The notes under the pieces: model-generated | Databases searched by the model: none | What the model saw: the letters and a program-made list of their open reading frames with translations, nothing else | What the model was told of the DNA's origin: nothing | Source of the DNA: Bradysia coprophila | Lineage: Eukaryota > Arthropoda > Insecta > Diptera > Sciaridae | NCBI RefSeq assembly: GCF_014529535.1 | Contig: NW_023503608.1 | Span: forward strand, 1-64,000 | DNA: 64,000 nucleotides | Direction: 5' to 3' | Part shown: positions 47,331 to 59,363 of the stretch, one piece after another | How positions within the stretch are numbered: position 1 is the stretch's first letter | Layout: the number at the start of each line of letters is the position of its first letter | Position numbers and translations under genes: made by a program

Positions 47331-47478
47331 AACGCACTTCAAGCAAAAGTGGTACTCTAAATAGGGTAGTGAAATTTGACAGTGCTCCATAAAAAAAATT
47401 TACACTGTAAAAATTTCATACAAAATAGTACTCTATTTGGCAGCTGTCATTAATAGCACTTTTGCTTGAAGTGCGTTG
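47331..47478. mobile_element. MITE, AACGCACTTCAAGC family, copy 2 with 8-bp TSD
   Basis: The ends aacgcacttcaagcaaaagt and acttttgcttgaagtgcgtt are inverted. The flanks are perfect 8-bp repeats, ctgaaatc, at 47323-47330 and 47479-47486. A second, diverged copy is at 44938. Confidence 0.88.
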
Positions 47479-47882
47479 CTGAAATCAATCTCTGAAAATC
47501 TTCGATCAAATGAAATAAACTGTTAATATGCTTTCCATGCTTTCCATGACAGGTTAAACATTGAACGAGATTTTCCTTTCGTTTTTAGCTTGCTCATAAA
47601 AATTTCATTTTATTCCTTGTGAGACATGTAGCTTTAAAACTCACTTCCGGATGGCGTCAGAAGACAAATCCATATAGATTTTTTCTTAGCGATGTACGCA
47701 CTGGATGACCACACTATTATGAACCCAAAATTCGATGAATTTTTGGACATATCTTCAGCCCAAATTAAAGCGAGATATCTATTTTCACCTAACTTACCTT
47801 AGACAGTATTTACATACTTCGAGGCGTGGCTAGGACTTCAAGTTGATCCGGTGGTCTAGTCTAGACTGCACTTGCTATTGGC

Positions 47883-47936
47883 TGTAAAAGAGGGTGTTAG
47901 TGAGGTCCTGTAAAAGAGGGTGTTAGTGAGGTCTCC
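47883..47936. repeat. 26-bp tandem duplication
   Basis: The phrase tgtaaaagagggtgttagtg plus aggtc occurs twice in direct succession. Confidence 0.8.
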
Positions 47937-48414
47937 AAAGAAATCAAATCAAAATAAACTTCCGTAATGGTTTGCAGAATGTTTTTCGACTTGTGTGGTT
48001 GCAACCTTCGCCTCCTGCTGAAAACGCCACACGTAAAATTAAAATCTCTGAATCTTTCGAGGCAAGGATGGGGTAAATGGTGTATCTTTGAAAAATCGAT
48101 GATTTTGTACTTTTTGTCATAAATTCATCAATATACACACAGTATACGTATAGGGGAAATTATTCTACATGTCACAAGGATCTGATCTTTTAGAAATGGT
48201 TGAAAACTAGTTTCGCCAAGTTAAAAACGCGATGAGAATAGACCTCTTGATGTATTTACTGTCTGTAGAAGGTTAATCTCGACGACATGCTCAAGACAAG
48301 TTATAAATATTTCAAACGTTGTTTCAGCAAATGATCAAAGCATGTCAGCTGTCTTTGAGAAGTGTAATGAACTAAAGCAAAATAGAGAAACATCATTTAT
48401 TGATACAAACTCGA

Positions 48415-49908
48415 ATGGATAAGAACAAAAAATCGGCAGGCTCTGGCGATGAAGGCGTACCATCTAGCCACTCTGTTACGGTAAATTTATGTTTTAAACT
48501 TAATTAGAAGTGCCCGTTAACAACACTTCTAATGTTAATCCTCAGTACGAATGCATGAACCGTGATAATTCTACAGAATCAGTCGGAACTGAGATGAGTC
48601 TTCCTACAAATATCTCGTATCAATTGAACCGTCCCATTCCACTTCCGCCTCCTCCAATTGAAACTTTGCATTTTGATTCAAGATATATCCATTCAATTAC
48701 TTCGCAGACTGGTCTCAATCCATTTCCACGAACACCATTCCCTAGTGAAGGATTCCAAAGATCGGTGAGTCATTAATTTATTTTTTCGAAGGCAATTATA
48801 TTTTGTTTGTGTCAGCCAGCAGCACCATTCGGGCTAGCAAATGGTGTCACGGGAAACGATTCGTCACGTTCGATTGCTCCTGTAGCTCTTCCCAATGGTA
48901 TAATTCAACTGTGTCTGCGCAATGGTATCAGGTACTTAATTCACATTATGGTGAAGAAATGCACAATTAATTGATGCACTCCAAAAACCAGGGTTGATAT
49001 GACGTTGGACAAAGCAGTTCGTGTGACCAATACGTTGAGTGACATAGTAATATCTCTATCTAGTGGAGGAGACTCTGCCGCCGTAAACCACCCGAATGGA
49101 AAGGTTTATCAACTAGGACCGTTCGTGGAAATTACCGCGTTTGATGGAAAAATGAACAACAATTATGTGTAAGTAAGAGGAGGAGGTCTACACAGCATAC
49201 ATTCTTCACCGCACCAACATTTTTAGTCGGTACGCAAAGCTGTGGCAGGAAGGAATTACTTTTACCTGCACTGACTGCACGCACATCTTTCTGGTTGATC
49301 TCTACGGGACCCGAGCTACTTCTGACACATTTACAAATATGTCACACGACTTCACGCTTCCAGTATTCTTGAAGTAAGTTTTTCTCGGTCTTAAATTGAA
49401 ACGTTTATTGATTCAAATAACGCAGCAGCTCCAAACATGGACCAATTTTCGCCAATGAAGCTCGGAATGTTGTTCAACGGTCATCGCATTTTCACTCAAA
49501 TGATGGAACGGACGAATACTACATTAACGACTTTCGAATATCTCAAAAACCGGATGGTCTCGTCAAGTAAGAAATTTGTTTGCTCAATTTCTTAGAACAT
49601 TTTCAGTAAAAAAATGATTGCTACCACTTTAGAGTCACTCGATCCAATAACCGTTGTCTCATACGTACGAGCCCTGAACATCATTCAGCAACATTAACAA
49701 CAGCAAACATTCATTGTACTGCCTCGCTGAGTCATACACCACATCTGTTTGTTCGGTAAGAACTTGAATTCTTACGATTGTTTTGGTTCATCACATAGAT
49801 AGGGACAGACTGACAGGCCCCATCAGCTTGGGTTTATTTGATTTCAAACAATTTTTCGTTGTGCCTTTTGGCCAAACAGTATTCCATTCCATTGTTTTCT
49901 TGAGGTAA
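48415..49908 (+). CDS. Eight-exon conserved-looking protein, function unknown
   Basis: The exons are 48415-48480, 48546-48764, 48816-48931, 48992-49168, 49227-49373, 49426-49566, 49633-49755 and 49803-49908. The introns are only 47-66 nt, all GT-AG, with phases consistent throughout. The product is about 364 aa. Residues 1-110 are low-complexity and include a proline run (PIPLPPPPIE). The rest looks folded and beta-rich: VDMTLDKAVRVTNTLSDIVI, then HPNGKVYQLGPFVEITAFDG, then VRYAKLWQEGITFTCTDC and IFLVDLYGTRATSDTF. There is no signal peptide or membrane helix. I do not recognise the family. The start in exon 1 (MDKNKKSAGSG) is inferred, and an alternative acceptor at 48508 would break the frame. 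The last exon may end at the TAA or splice on at ttgag/gtaagg. A minus-strand frame (49834-50097) overlaps its end. Confidence 0.68.
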
Positions 49909-50217
49909 GGTGTGTAAGATTTTATGACGAAGAATGAGAGAAGGTTGATAATGCTCGGACTTAGGATTGGTAGTCGACATCAGAGGCATCGCTGCAACAG
50001 AGTAGTGAACGTATCTAGGGCTGTCTCCAAACGGGTCAGCGTCAGGTTCAACCTGACAGGAAGTTGATTCGTAATTTGATATGAACACGTCAATCATACC
50101 GTGAAGCTGTTTAAGTAAATAGTATTGGGTTGAAGAATGAAAAAGTTTCGACCGTTAGGTTTAGACTAGTTTGTCTCTCAATTTGGGACGATCAAGCAAA
50201 ACATTTTTTTTGCATGC

Positions 50218-50458
50218 ATTGAAACCCGTACTTTCCATGTTTCAGGCGCTACTTTTAACGCCCTCAGCATGTGAAATCGTCTAGGGATAATAAGATGAAA
50301 AGTAGAGATTTCGTGTGAATTTTGTTGATCCGAGGTGAAGCCGAGGTCAATAAACACAAAACGAAACTTTACATCTTTTTATCCCTAGTAATGTAATGGA
50401 TTTTACATGTTGAGGGCGTCGAAAGAAGTGCTTGAAACATGAAAGTTCGGTTTTCGTC
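50218..50458. mobile_element. Foldback MITE, second copy of the 21.9-kb intronic family
   Basis: The ends cccgtactttccatgtttca and ttgaaacatgaaagttcgg are inverted. So are the inner acgccctcagcatgt/acatgttgagggcgt and ctagggataa/ttatccctag. It matches 21890-22081 in phrase order and is more complete. Confidence 0.75.
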
Positions 50459-51737
50459 GTATCATCTTGACCATTGTAGCAGCTAATAAAAATTATCATT
50501 AAATCTATTACTTCTTTTGTTGGAAGTATCGTCCAATGTTTGGTATAAATTCTGTTACTTCGTTTTGTTTAAGAATGTATTTTGCCATTTAAGGTATTAT
50601 TAGCTAGAGATCTTCATTTATGTTTGTTGTCGTTAGCAATAACAGATGGATTGCTGTTTATAGGTGTACCTAATCATTCAACTTAGCAACTTATTCATTA
50701 CAGTCGTCAAGAGCAGAGTATGCACTTCGATGGAAGTAGTTTCGTTGTTCGAAATAATGGGCACTCCGCTGGATTTGATGAAAATAACTATCTTAGAGTG
50801 TATTGATAAATCCGAAATAAATTTAGATGCAACTGAATTAATTTTATTGTTAAAATTACCAATTTGATTTTGTATATTCCGAGTTAAATAATTTGTTCAA
50901 ATGAAAATAAAATGATTATTTCTCACGTAAATTATTTTGATTCAATGCTTCCAATAATTAACCATAAGATGTTAGGAAATGGAGGAAATATCATTAGGAG
51001 AATGATGTTTATTTACTGATGTTTTTTAATTTTTGAATTTTTTGAAAAGATCCATTTTTTACCGGCATAATTGTAAGCAGTCTTTTTTGTCATTTTTAAA
51101 ATAATTAGGAGAACTAATGACTGTTGAGGTTATCAAAAGACATTCTTTCATTCTAACTTCAAAGTTCCTTCCTCTAAATTAAGACCATAAAATACAAACC
51201 ACAGAAAGTGGGTAAACATATACAATTTGAACATTTCCTCTATTGTAAAATATATGTACTGTACTGTGACTATTGATGTGTAATTGATGACCCAAAATGC
51301 ATAAGCCCCAACGAGCTAGTGAAAGTACTTTTCAGATATCGGAGAACACTTATAGAGATTAGTTGAAGCTGACTTCAGTCTCGGTTCTCTCCCGATTCGA
51401 CACTTCATTTTTTTATGCTTCAATGGGAACAGTATTAAGTCAATGGACAATGGAAAAATACAAAGTTTATTTAGCGTTTTGAACATGGACTCGCAAACTT
51501 TTAGTAATTTTTTTAAATCATAATAATCGTTGCTATAATCATAATTAATTCTGGATGTAAAGTGATTGTGTCGGTCTACGACTTTTGAAGTTTCAAATAT
51601 TTTGAGCAAATCGTGTCTTCTAGTCTTTCTCAAAAAACGCTACTTTTCAGTCCCTCCACCAAACCGCAAATAAAGAGCGTCTCGTATAAGCGTACTCGAT
51701 TTGCTAAATGGTGGTGGCCCATTCCATGCGATGAAGA
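50459..51737. other. Intergenic, no gene recognised
   Basis: The first 200 bp carry a short member of the ttacttc...gataacaga repeat family. The rest is AT-rich, with unsupported frames at 50664-50867 (+) and 51316-51633 (-). Confidence 0.4.
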
Positions 51738-52106
51738 CTACCTTGCTAACTTTATCAACATGCTACGAACCATGGTGCTCGTATAGTGGCGTCCAACTAC
51801 AGAACCAATTGATTCACACTGACTTTCGTTCTCCAATCTGACTATTGCACTTGCAAGAAGGTGATTCACCTCTGGGAAGGTTGACGGATTTTGCAACAAT
51901 TTGTTATACAATTTCTTTTCAAATTCTCGTTTCTTCGAGAAACTGTAGTTCTCATAAAACTCGTCCTTCGCTTTTTTTACAAATGTTTCGAATTCAGAAT
52001 ACTGAACCCTTAGCTCGCTTTCGGTGAATGTTTCTAAAAAATCCACCTTCATGGCTGCCTCAGCATACTCGATAAAAGCGTCGACACCGGTCGACACCTT
52101 CTTCAT
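51738..52106 (-). pseudogene. Probable fragment of a transposon-derived protein
   Basis: This 122-codon frame starts MKKVSTGVDAFIEYAEAAMK and ends SVVGRHYTSTMVRSMLIKLAR. It is helical and charged. The phrase VRLENESQCESIGSVVGRHY recalls the C-terminal part of multi-copy transposon-type proteins that I know from aphid and cnidarian genomes, where an E-S-(I/M)-G-S-x-x-x-(R/K)-H motif precedes the end. No partner exons or catalytic domain were found on this strand, so it looks like a truncated relic. A small real gene cannot be excluded. Confidence 0.35.
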
Positions 52107-52892
52107 TCATTTCCGGTCTGGTATAAATTGCATGAAAGTCAAAGGCCTCACAGGCTGAAAGAAGAATTTTAGGACTGTTTGCTAGTGCAAAAAACAGATG
52201 GGGAGGTAAAACATTTTTACATTTTTACTATCAATATTTATTTGGGAGAACACTGATCGACTTGCTTGGAGAACAATAACAGTTCTGAGCCAAGGGTCAT
52301 GCAGATACACACACGCGTTGACACACCACAGTTGACGATAAAATGGCGGATTTCATACCAAAATTCACCTCCGGACCTGTTAAATAGAAATAATCATAAA
52401 ATCCAAGAACCAAGAATCAAAAACAAAGAGTAAACATAAACAAGAACAAATGTTGTTCAAAATTGCGGTCAATTTTTAAATTTAATTTCTTTCCCCGACA
52501 TAAGATGTCACTACAATACAAACGTCACAAATGTTCAAACCAAGAAAGAAAAATGAAGAAGAAGAAGAGTATTATTGTCATTTGAATAATATCCTTTTGA
52601 TGAAGTGTCAACCAGATTGTTAAAACGAAAAAATTATCAAATTCGTTCTAAAAACAATTCCCCAAAGCCAAATATACTTTTAGTGTGTAAACATAAACCT
52701 TGACAATAACCAGAAGTGCTTCCAGTTAAATTTGTCACGTTGATTCGATTGAATCTGTTTATTGTTGACATCTTGCTGGCCATAATTATTCTGTTTGTAA
52801 GAAGTGCTTCGATTTATTTATACCTTGAAATTCCGTTGAAACTTTAAAATTGCAATACCTTAATTGGGAGAATAACACAACATTGAGTCACG
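52107..52892. other. 5' flank of the zinc-finger gene
   Basis: No gene is seen. An agaagaagaag run lies at 52,555. No clear TATA was chosen. Confidence 0.4.
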
Positions 52893-55800
52893 ATGTCGAA
52901 CGCTAAATGTGGAAAACGAACCGAAAAGTCGCGGAAATGCAAATGCTGCAACACCGTAATATCAAAATCGTTTCGATTGATCTACGACGAAGAAGGCAAA
53001 GAGCTGAACATTGAATTTCTATTGCTCGACTGTGTTGGAAAGAAGGTGTCGGAAAAGAATGGCTTGGATCAAGCGATCTGCACCAAATGTCTCTTACAAC
53101 TCCAGCAGAGCTACGAGTTCAAGAAAAAATGTATGGAGGCAGGTGATAGTGAAGTCAGTGAAGCCAGTGATAATGAGAGTGAATTTATACTTTGTGACGT
53201 ATCCTCTTTGAATTCGTTTAACATCGAATGTGGGGAACGTATAACAGAATTGAATGATCCAATTGTGGTGATGGATGAGGAGTTTGTGATTGACGAAACG
53301 TTTGAGGAAGAAAATACGTTCGAGTTGATCGATAGATCATCATTGGACACTAGTAATGACAGTGAGAGTGATGCTGAAATCAAATTTATCGAAGTTATTG
53401 ATATTATCGAAGATACTGGTGCAGTAAACCCAGTCACATCTCCTCAAGTAAATGATAAATTGTCAACATCAATCACACTGCCGACTGTTAAGAAGAAATT
53501 TGCCAAAAATGCGCCATCCCACCGCATCAAATTCAAACAAGAAATACTTGCCGATTCCAAGACGATAGACGTGGAGAAAATACGGACTTCGGACGACTTG
53601 GTCCATATACTGGAAGACGACTATCACAGCGAAAACGACTCGAATCGAAAACGTTTCACCGACATTACGGACGAATTTAAGATTCCGAAAATAAAAGTGG
53701 AAGATTTTTGCGATAACATCGAGTATTTGGATGAATCGAAACCGATCGATTTGGACGAGTACATTAAATTAGTCACGCTGATCAGCTACGACGAGAAGAA
53801 ATGTTTTTTGACCGAGGTCAAATGTGTGGTAAAAGAATTGCATTTTCGAGGCGTTTTAATTGAGACAAACTTTTAACTTTGCTGTCCTTTCAGATGTGCA
53901 ACAACAAGGAAGTCAAACTGAAAAGTTTCAGTGCAATCGTTCAACACATGTACCACGAGCATCATGACAGCGACTTTGAACAATTTACTTGTTTAATAAA
54001 CTCCCAATGCGGTTCGTTTGCCAGCCTGGACGATCTGAAAAATCATTATGCCACCGACCATCAAGATATTGTCACGTTAGTTTATGCACTCACTGGTCCT
54101 GGACCAATCATTTGACAAAATCATTCCAATTTCAGGCCATCGTTGAAACTCAAATGTGCAACATGTGACACGATATTCGATTCACCGATCAAGTTCGGAA
54201 AGCATATATGCCTGGACGATTATCAGATAAAAGATTCGGAAGTAAATTTCAAGTGCTGCCTGTGTCGAAAACAGTTGGCTTCAAGAAAAAGGTAGCGGAT
54301 TGGTTGAGTAGTTGCACGATGTTCATGCCTGTTGGTTTATTTTACAGGTTCCTATTCCACAAACAATTTCACCTCTCCAATCAGAGACCGAAATATTGCT
54401 TGGTGTGTCAGACAAAGTACGAAGACGAGAATAGCTTCTACGAGCATGTGATGTTTTCCCATGAGCAAGTATTTGAACACTTTTGTGCTTTATGTGACAA
54501 AAGTTTCTCCACCGACGCCGATCTAACCCGCCATGAGAACTCACATTCCGCTCAACGGAACTACGAATGCTTGGAATGCGGAAAAAAGTTCATCGACAGT
54601 CAAACCTTAAGCGAACACAGTGTAAGTTATCCGCTAAAGCGGCTAGAGAGAATTTACTAATTTTTTTTGTCTTATCCTGATTAGGTGGTTCACCTACCCG
54701 AAAAGCCACTCAAATGTGATATTTGCGAAAAAAGTTACACGCGAAAGTCGCGACTACAGAAGCATATGAAGTCGCATACGATCTACGAGTCTTCCTCCTT
54801 CATAATATGCGAAATATGCAACGCAGCGTTCGCAGACGACATAAATGCCATAGAGCACCTTCGCACTTCACACAATACTGGCGATTCCGATGAAATTCTC
54901 TTCGGCTACGAAACGTACGACAAAGTTTATGTTTGTGAATTTTGTGATTTAGCTTTCGGTACACCGCAAGACGTCCTTACACATCGTGAATCGCACACCG
55001 ACAAATTAAAATTTGAATGTCCCCATTGCGATAACAAATACGACACGTTCAGCAAGAAACAAACCCATCTGTTGGGCCACAAATGCCAAAATGAATCGTA
55101 CCCGGTAGCCAGACATTACATATGCGATCAAGACAATTGCTTCAAATCATACATCCATTGGTCAAGCCTAACCGCTCACCGTAAAACTCGACATTTGATC
55201 AATCCGTCGATCATCAAATGCCCAGAATGTCCGGAAACATTCTATCGCAGCTGGACGTACGACTATCATAAGAAAACTGTACACGGCGAATGCGAAACGT
55301 GTCCCATCTGTAGCAAAGGATTCTATAAGAAAAAGTCGCTGGAAACGCACATGCAACGCGTTCACATTGATGATAAGAAACGATCGAATAGTAAAATGGA
55401 TGCAGCCGAGGCAATGATCGACGATATTGATGGTACGATCAGTTGTAAGGAGTGTGGTAAAATATGTCCGACAAAGTACAATGCAATGTGTCACATATCA
55501 ATGGTTCATTTGAAAGTTCGGAATTTCCAGTGCAACATTTGCGATAAAAGTGAGTGAATTGCTGTGGGAAAGGCTGCAATAACAGATTTCTTTTCCATTT
55601 TTCAGGCTTCTATCAAAAATGTGATTTGAATGACCACTACCGACTGGTTCGTATAAACTAAAACTTTGCATTAAATTGTATCGACTAATTTTTTGTGATT
55701 ACAGCACACGAAAGAGAAACCATTTCGTTGCCAGTACTGTCCATATTCGTCAAGAAAAAGTTCGATGATAGCGATGCATGAACGGTGAGATTATTGAAAT

Positions 55801-57340
55801 TTTGAAATTTATTCCTCACGCCTCATATGTCGATTTCTCATCGGATGATTTATTTTTTTTAAATTTTGAGGTCTGCTAGTCAAGATAAAACATTCTCAAA
55901 ATTAAATTTAATGTGAATACACGAGAAATGTTGCTATTTTATGGAACCAATGGGAAATCATTAAAAGAACTCGATTTTAGTTTAAGGAAAAGTGTAAAGA
56001 GTGTCTTTGTGACCTTTTACCAGTTACAGACGGCAATCATGTGACCAGTATTATTATCCATCGATCGAAGTATTTTTAATCGGTTGATTTCAAATCTTGT
56101 ACTTCAATTTTTTAACATGCCATTTACAACATAAAGGACCATATTACCCAGAGCTTGTCATTATTTTTGCTGTCGTTATCGATAACAGATCAATATGTGA
56201 CAGATTAACAACGTAATTCATGAAATATTTTTTATTTAGCTGGAGTAATGGTGTTGTGGCCCCCAGTTGTTGTATTGTTTACAATATTAAATGAATATTT
56301 CTGTAATAACAACTTCTAGCCGCACGACTTACACGAGCAATTGGTTTTTACTGATTCGTGCTTTTGTAATTAAATAAGTCTAGGTGCGTGTCAGTTACCA
56401 ACGTTTCCTAACAAATATATTTTGGATTAATTGTCGTAGATTTCGATAGCTTATTCTGCCCTACTTTTTCGCAAACTACTCTCGATTCGAAGACCTTGAT
56501 CTTCTTTCGTTCTCGATGTTCAGGGCCGAAATGGCTACCCCAACGCCATTCGGGCGTTGATTGACAAAAATTTGTATTGTTCATACAAAAATTGAAAGCC
56601 GTTCGGTCCTGTCGATTTCAACTTGATCTTTTCCTATCGGCATTATTAAGACCGATAGATCTAGATTTTCGATTATTTCTTTGACCAAGTCTTGGCAATT
56701 CGTTCCATAATGACTCTCACACTTTCATTTCTTGATTTAAATCCAATTTTCTGATGCAAACTTTTATTTTCCAGGGCACATACTAACGAACGGTAAGCCA
56801 CATTAAAATCACTAACTTTTGGACCAAAAATAATTTCTTGCAAATTTCAATTTTTAGACCATTTCAATGCCCAAGATGTCCGTGTGCGTTCAAACGGTCA
56901 TACGTTTTGAAGAATCACTTAAAATATCATGATGGAGTCAAAGAGTATGTGAAATCATGTTGTCCCACCGTATAACCAGTCTAATAATGTTATTGTCACC
57001 CTTTAGATTTCAATGTTCAATCGAAACATGCGGAAAGTTATTCACTACGAACGCAGCTCTTAATTATCATTACAAGTCAAAGCACAATGATTCGACAGCG
57101 GCTAATGAAAGTGAGCCAATGATCAGTGACGATAGTCAGGTTGTCGAAACAAAATCACCATCAGTCGAAGTTCCAGCTAAACGCGGTAATAAAAGAAAAA
57201 TTCCGAAAATCGTCTACGTCTTGCCGGGTAAGTTGGCGTCACAACCAGAAGAGACTCAAACTAAAAAGTCTCGAACTGGAATTTCACAAATTGACGTTGA
57301 AACTTTTACTACTATGCCCATTTATATCTTGGATAAATAA
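52893..57340 (+). CDS. ZAD-type C2H2 zinc-finger transcription factor
   Basis: There are ten exons: 52893-53828, 53894-54075, 54136-54291, 54348-54621, 54685-55549, 55606-55646, 55705-55784, 56775-56792, 56858-56944 and 57007-57340. The frame is kept, for 990 aa. The N-terminal ZAD (residues 16-80: C16-x2-C19, C63-x2-C66, then LLQLQQSYEFKKKC) is an insect dimerisation domain coordinating zinc through four cysteines. A long acidic linker follows to about residue 310. The rest is about a dozen C2H2 fingers, with the first split by intron 1 (CV/MC). The final fingers have canonical linkers (HTKEKPFRC, HTNERPFQC), and one linker is carried by an 18-nt exon. It is a nuclear DNA-binding protein. 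The ATG context is cacgATG. AATAAA overlaps the stop codon (57336). The 990-nt seventh intron carries a repeat. The exon 6 donor (CTG/GTTCGT) is weak. Confidence 0.9.
56004..56215. repeat. Dispersed repeat in intron 7 of the zinc-finger gene
   Basis: This is a copy of the family at 45546-45757: ccagttacagacggcaatca, tttcaaatcttgtacttcaa, gtcgttatcgataacaga. It helps explain why this intron is long when the others are 55-70 nt. Confidence 0.75.
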
Positions 57341-57655
57341 ATTCGTTTTGATTGCTAATTGCTATGGAATGATTTGAGCACAGGGCTATTAAGTCCGTTC
57401 TTCCTGACTGATTTCTTATTGATCGAAAAGTCGATGAGTTAAGATTTTACATCAAAGGTAAACGTATAAATAGTCGAAGAGAAGGTATAAGTAGCGTGCA
57501 TGGAAATTAGCGATTTTTTAAACTACTTCGTATTGCTTTTTGATGGTAATTATGGCAGTTAGCTTCTACATATTTAGTTCTTAAGACTGAGGTAACGTCG
57601 TATTCCAAGCTGTTTAATTTCCATTACGATTCTACCACCACCAACTGCCCAACTT
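57341..57655. other. 3' flank of the zinc-finger gene
   Basis: No gene is seen. AT-rich downstream sequence. Confidence 0.4.
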
Positions 57656-57659
57656 CCAG

Positions 57660-57865
57660 CTTACGTCAGACTAAGGTCCTATATACGTAAGATCATAGCT
57701 ATAAACAATAATTCCATCTGGAACTTAGTTCCATCAGAGGAACTTAAATTCATAGACAAATACAAAAGGATTTAGATAACCGTGGGATGTACGCCCGGCC
57801 CATCTGAGACTTAGGTGTAGAAGTTACTCCAATTATTCTACTTATTCCACTTATTCTATCTATTA
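57660..57865 (+). mobile_element. Probable LINE or SINE 3' end with simple-repeat tail
   Basis: The sequence cgcccggcccatctgagact, taggtg is followed by ttattctac/ttattccac tail repeats. The same gcccatc...gcttaggtg block precedes the tatcc tail of the SINE at 34952. No reverse transcriptase is visible, so this is a 5'-truncated copy. Confidence 0.55.
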
Positions 57866-58149
57866 CCATCATTTATAACTAGACCAAGGTTTTAATTTGC
57901 CAAAAGGAGCATTTTTTCAGTGTTTAGATTCAATAGCTGGAACAGGTCTAAATATTCCTTGTCGATACAATTAGATATTTTATTGGCTCATTAAATTATT
58001 GTTGTTGTGCGTTGAATTGGTTTTCGTTTAATTTTTAATTTTTTTCTTGTCCTTTCTTTACCGACGGACTTAATTACTGATAAACCTTTCTCTTCAATAA
58101 GTTTTGGTTTAAGTCCCGGCGAAAGTAGACTTCATCACTAGGTATCAAT

Positions 58150-58405
58150 CGAAAGAAATTATCGATAATCGATTAATCATATCGTTACCGATATTTTAAT
58201 ATTTATCGATAATTATTCAATAATTATCAAAATATCGATATTTTGATATTTATCTGAAAATTCATGATAATATACCGATATATTGTAATATATCGATAAA
58301 TATCGGATTTTCGGACCGAAATATCGAATTATCGATATCTTGATAATTATCAAAATATCAAAAATTAACGATTATCGATAATCATTATCATTATCGCCCA
58401 TGCCT
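58150..58405. repeat. Dense TATCGATA/ATAATTATC palindromic repeat
   Basis: About 250 bp consist almost wholly of overlapping atcgataat, tatcgata and aaaatatc phrases in both orientations, ending ttatcattatcgcccatgc. It may be the decayed terminus of a DNA transposon. TATCGATA is also the core of the dipteran DREF/BEAF-type motif. Confidence 0.6.
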
Positions 58406-59363
58406 ATTCATCACGACTAACTTCAGCCTTCACCGAAAATTACTCAGATCACCTTGTTGATTTCATGTCCGCCTTAGATCTAGTACCAGTGACCTTAAAT
58501 TTTTGTTCCGAAAATTTCAGACAACCTAATCAATAGGGCGTATCGAATTTTTACAATTTTAAGGGCTGCGATAGCCTGTGTGCGGAAAACGTAGATCATT
58601 GAAAACTAATTCCAGGCATATGGTTGATGGATCCGAAGGTGCCCGGGAAGAAGTCCCCCCGGACGACTTTAACTTTCAAATGGTCATAACTCGGAAAGTT
58701 GAGAGTATTTCTGAAAACAATGTTCTAGCAGGACGTAGAGCGTTAAAAACTCTACAAAACTGCCAAAGAAACCGATGGTCCAAAAGGTGACACACACATC
58801 GAAAGTTCGACATTTTCGTTTTTGACTTTTATTTCCTGAGAGACAAATTATTAAGTTTAGCTTTTGGCATGAGGTTGTAGAGGAGGTCGAGTACTACCAG
58901 TACACTAGGCATTGTCCCGGTCGGCGATCCATCCGAAACCACTTTTTCAACATTAATGAATGAACTTTTTAAGTGTACCCACGTCGCCCACGAAGCCAGT
59001 GCAGACACTGTAACCGGTGTTGCTGAGTCGAGGTAACCTTGGCCAGTAAGTGCCAAGTAATATTCCAAAACAGTAGCTGAACTCTTTTAGAAAACTTAAG
59101 AACCATTGTATAAGAACAAACAGCACAATTAACTTACATAGATTATTTATTTTAGTTTTTCAGTTACGGAAATGTTTTTTGTTTATTAAAAATATCGATA
59201 TTTTAAAGAAAAATATATGTAGGGAAGTTGTGTGGATTCTTTTTTTTTGGCTAACTTACTCAACATTTAGAAAATATAAAAACATTAATTTCACATTGAT
59301 TTAAAAAAAAATGCCGCATCTCTGGAATGGAATGGAATGAGGCTGCGTCCATGTTATAAGAGC
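58406..59363. other. Intergenic / 3'UTR of the membrane-protein locus
   Basis: Short frames at 58578-58790 (+) and 58829-59068 (-) have no support. Minus-strand AATAAA motifs occur at 59182-59187 and 59146-59151, about 180-220 nt past the stop of the locus described next. Confidence 0.45.

Noticed and set aside
48508-48545. Acceptor at 48507 for exon 2 of the eight-exon gene
   Set aside because: It puts exon 1 out of frame with exon 2. The acceptor at 48545 (cctcag) keeps the frame and gives a 65-nt intron like its neighbours.
53111-53437. Serine-rich minus-strand ORF
   Set aside because: It is antisense to the acidic linker of the zinc-finger protein, where GAA/GAT-rich codons mirror to Ser/Phe.
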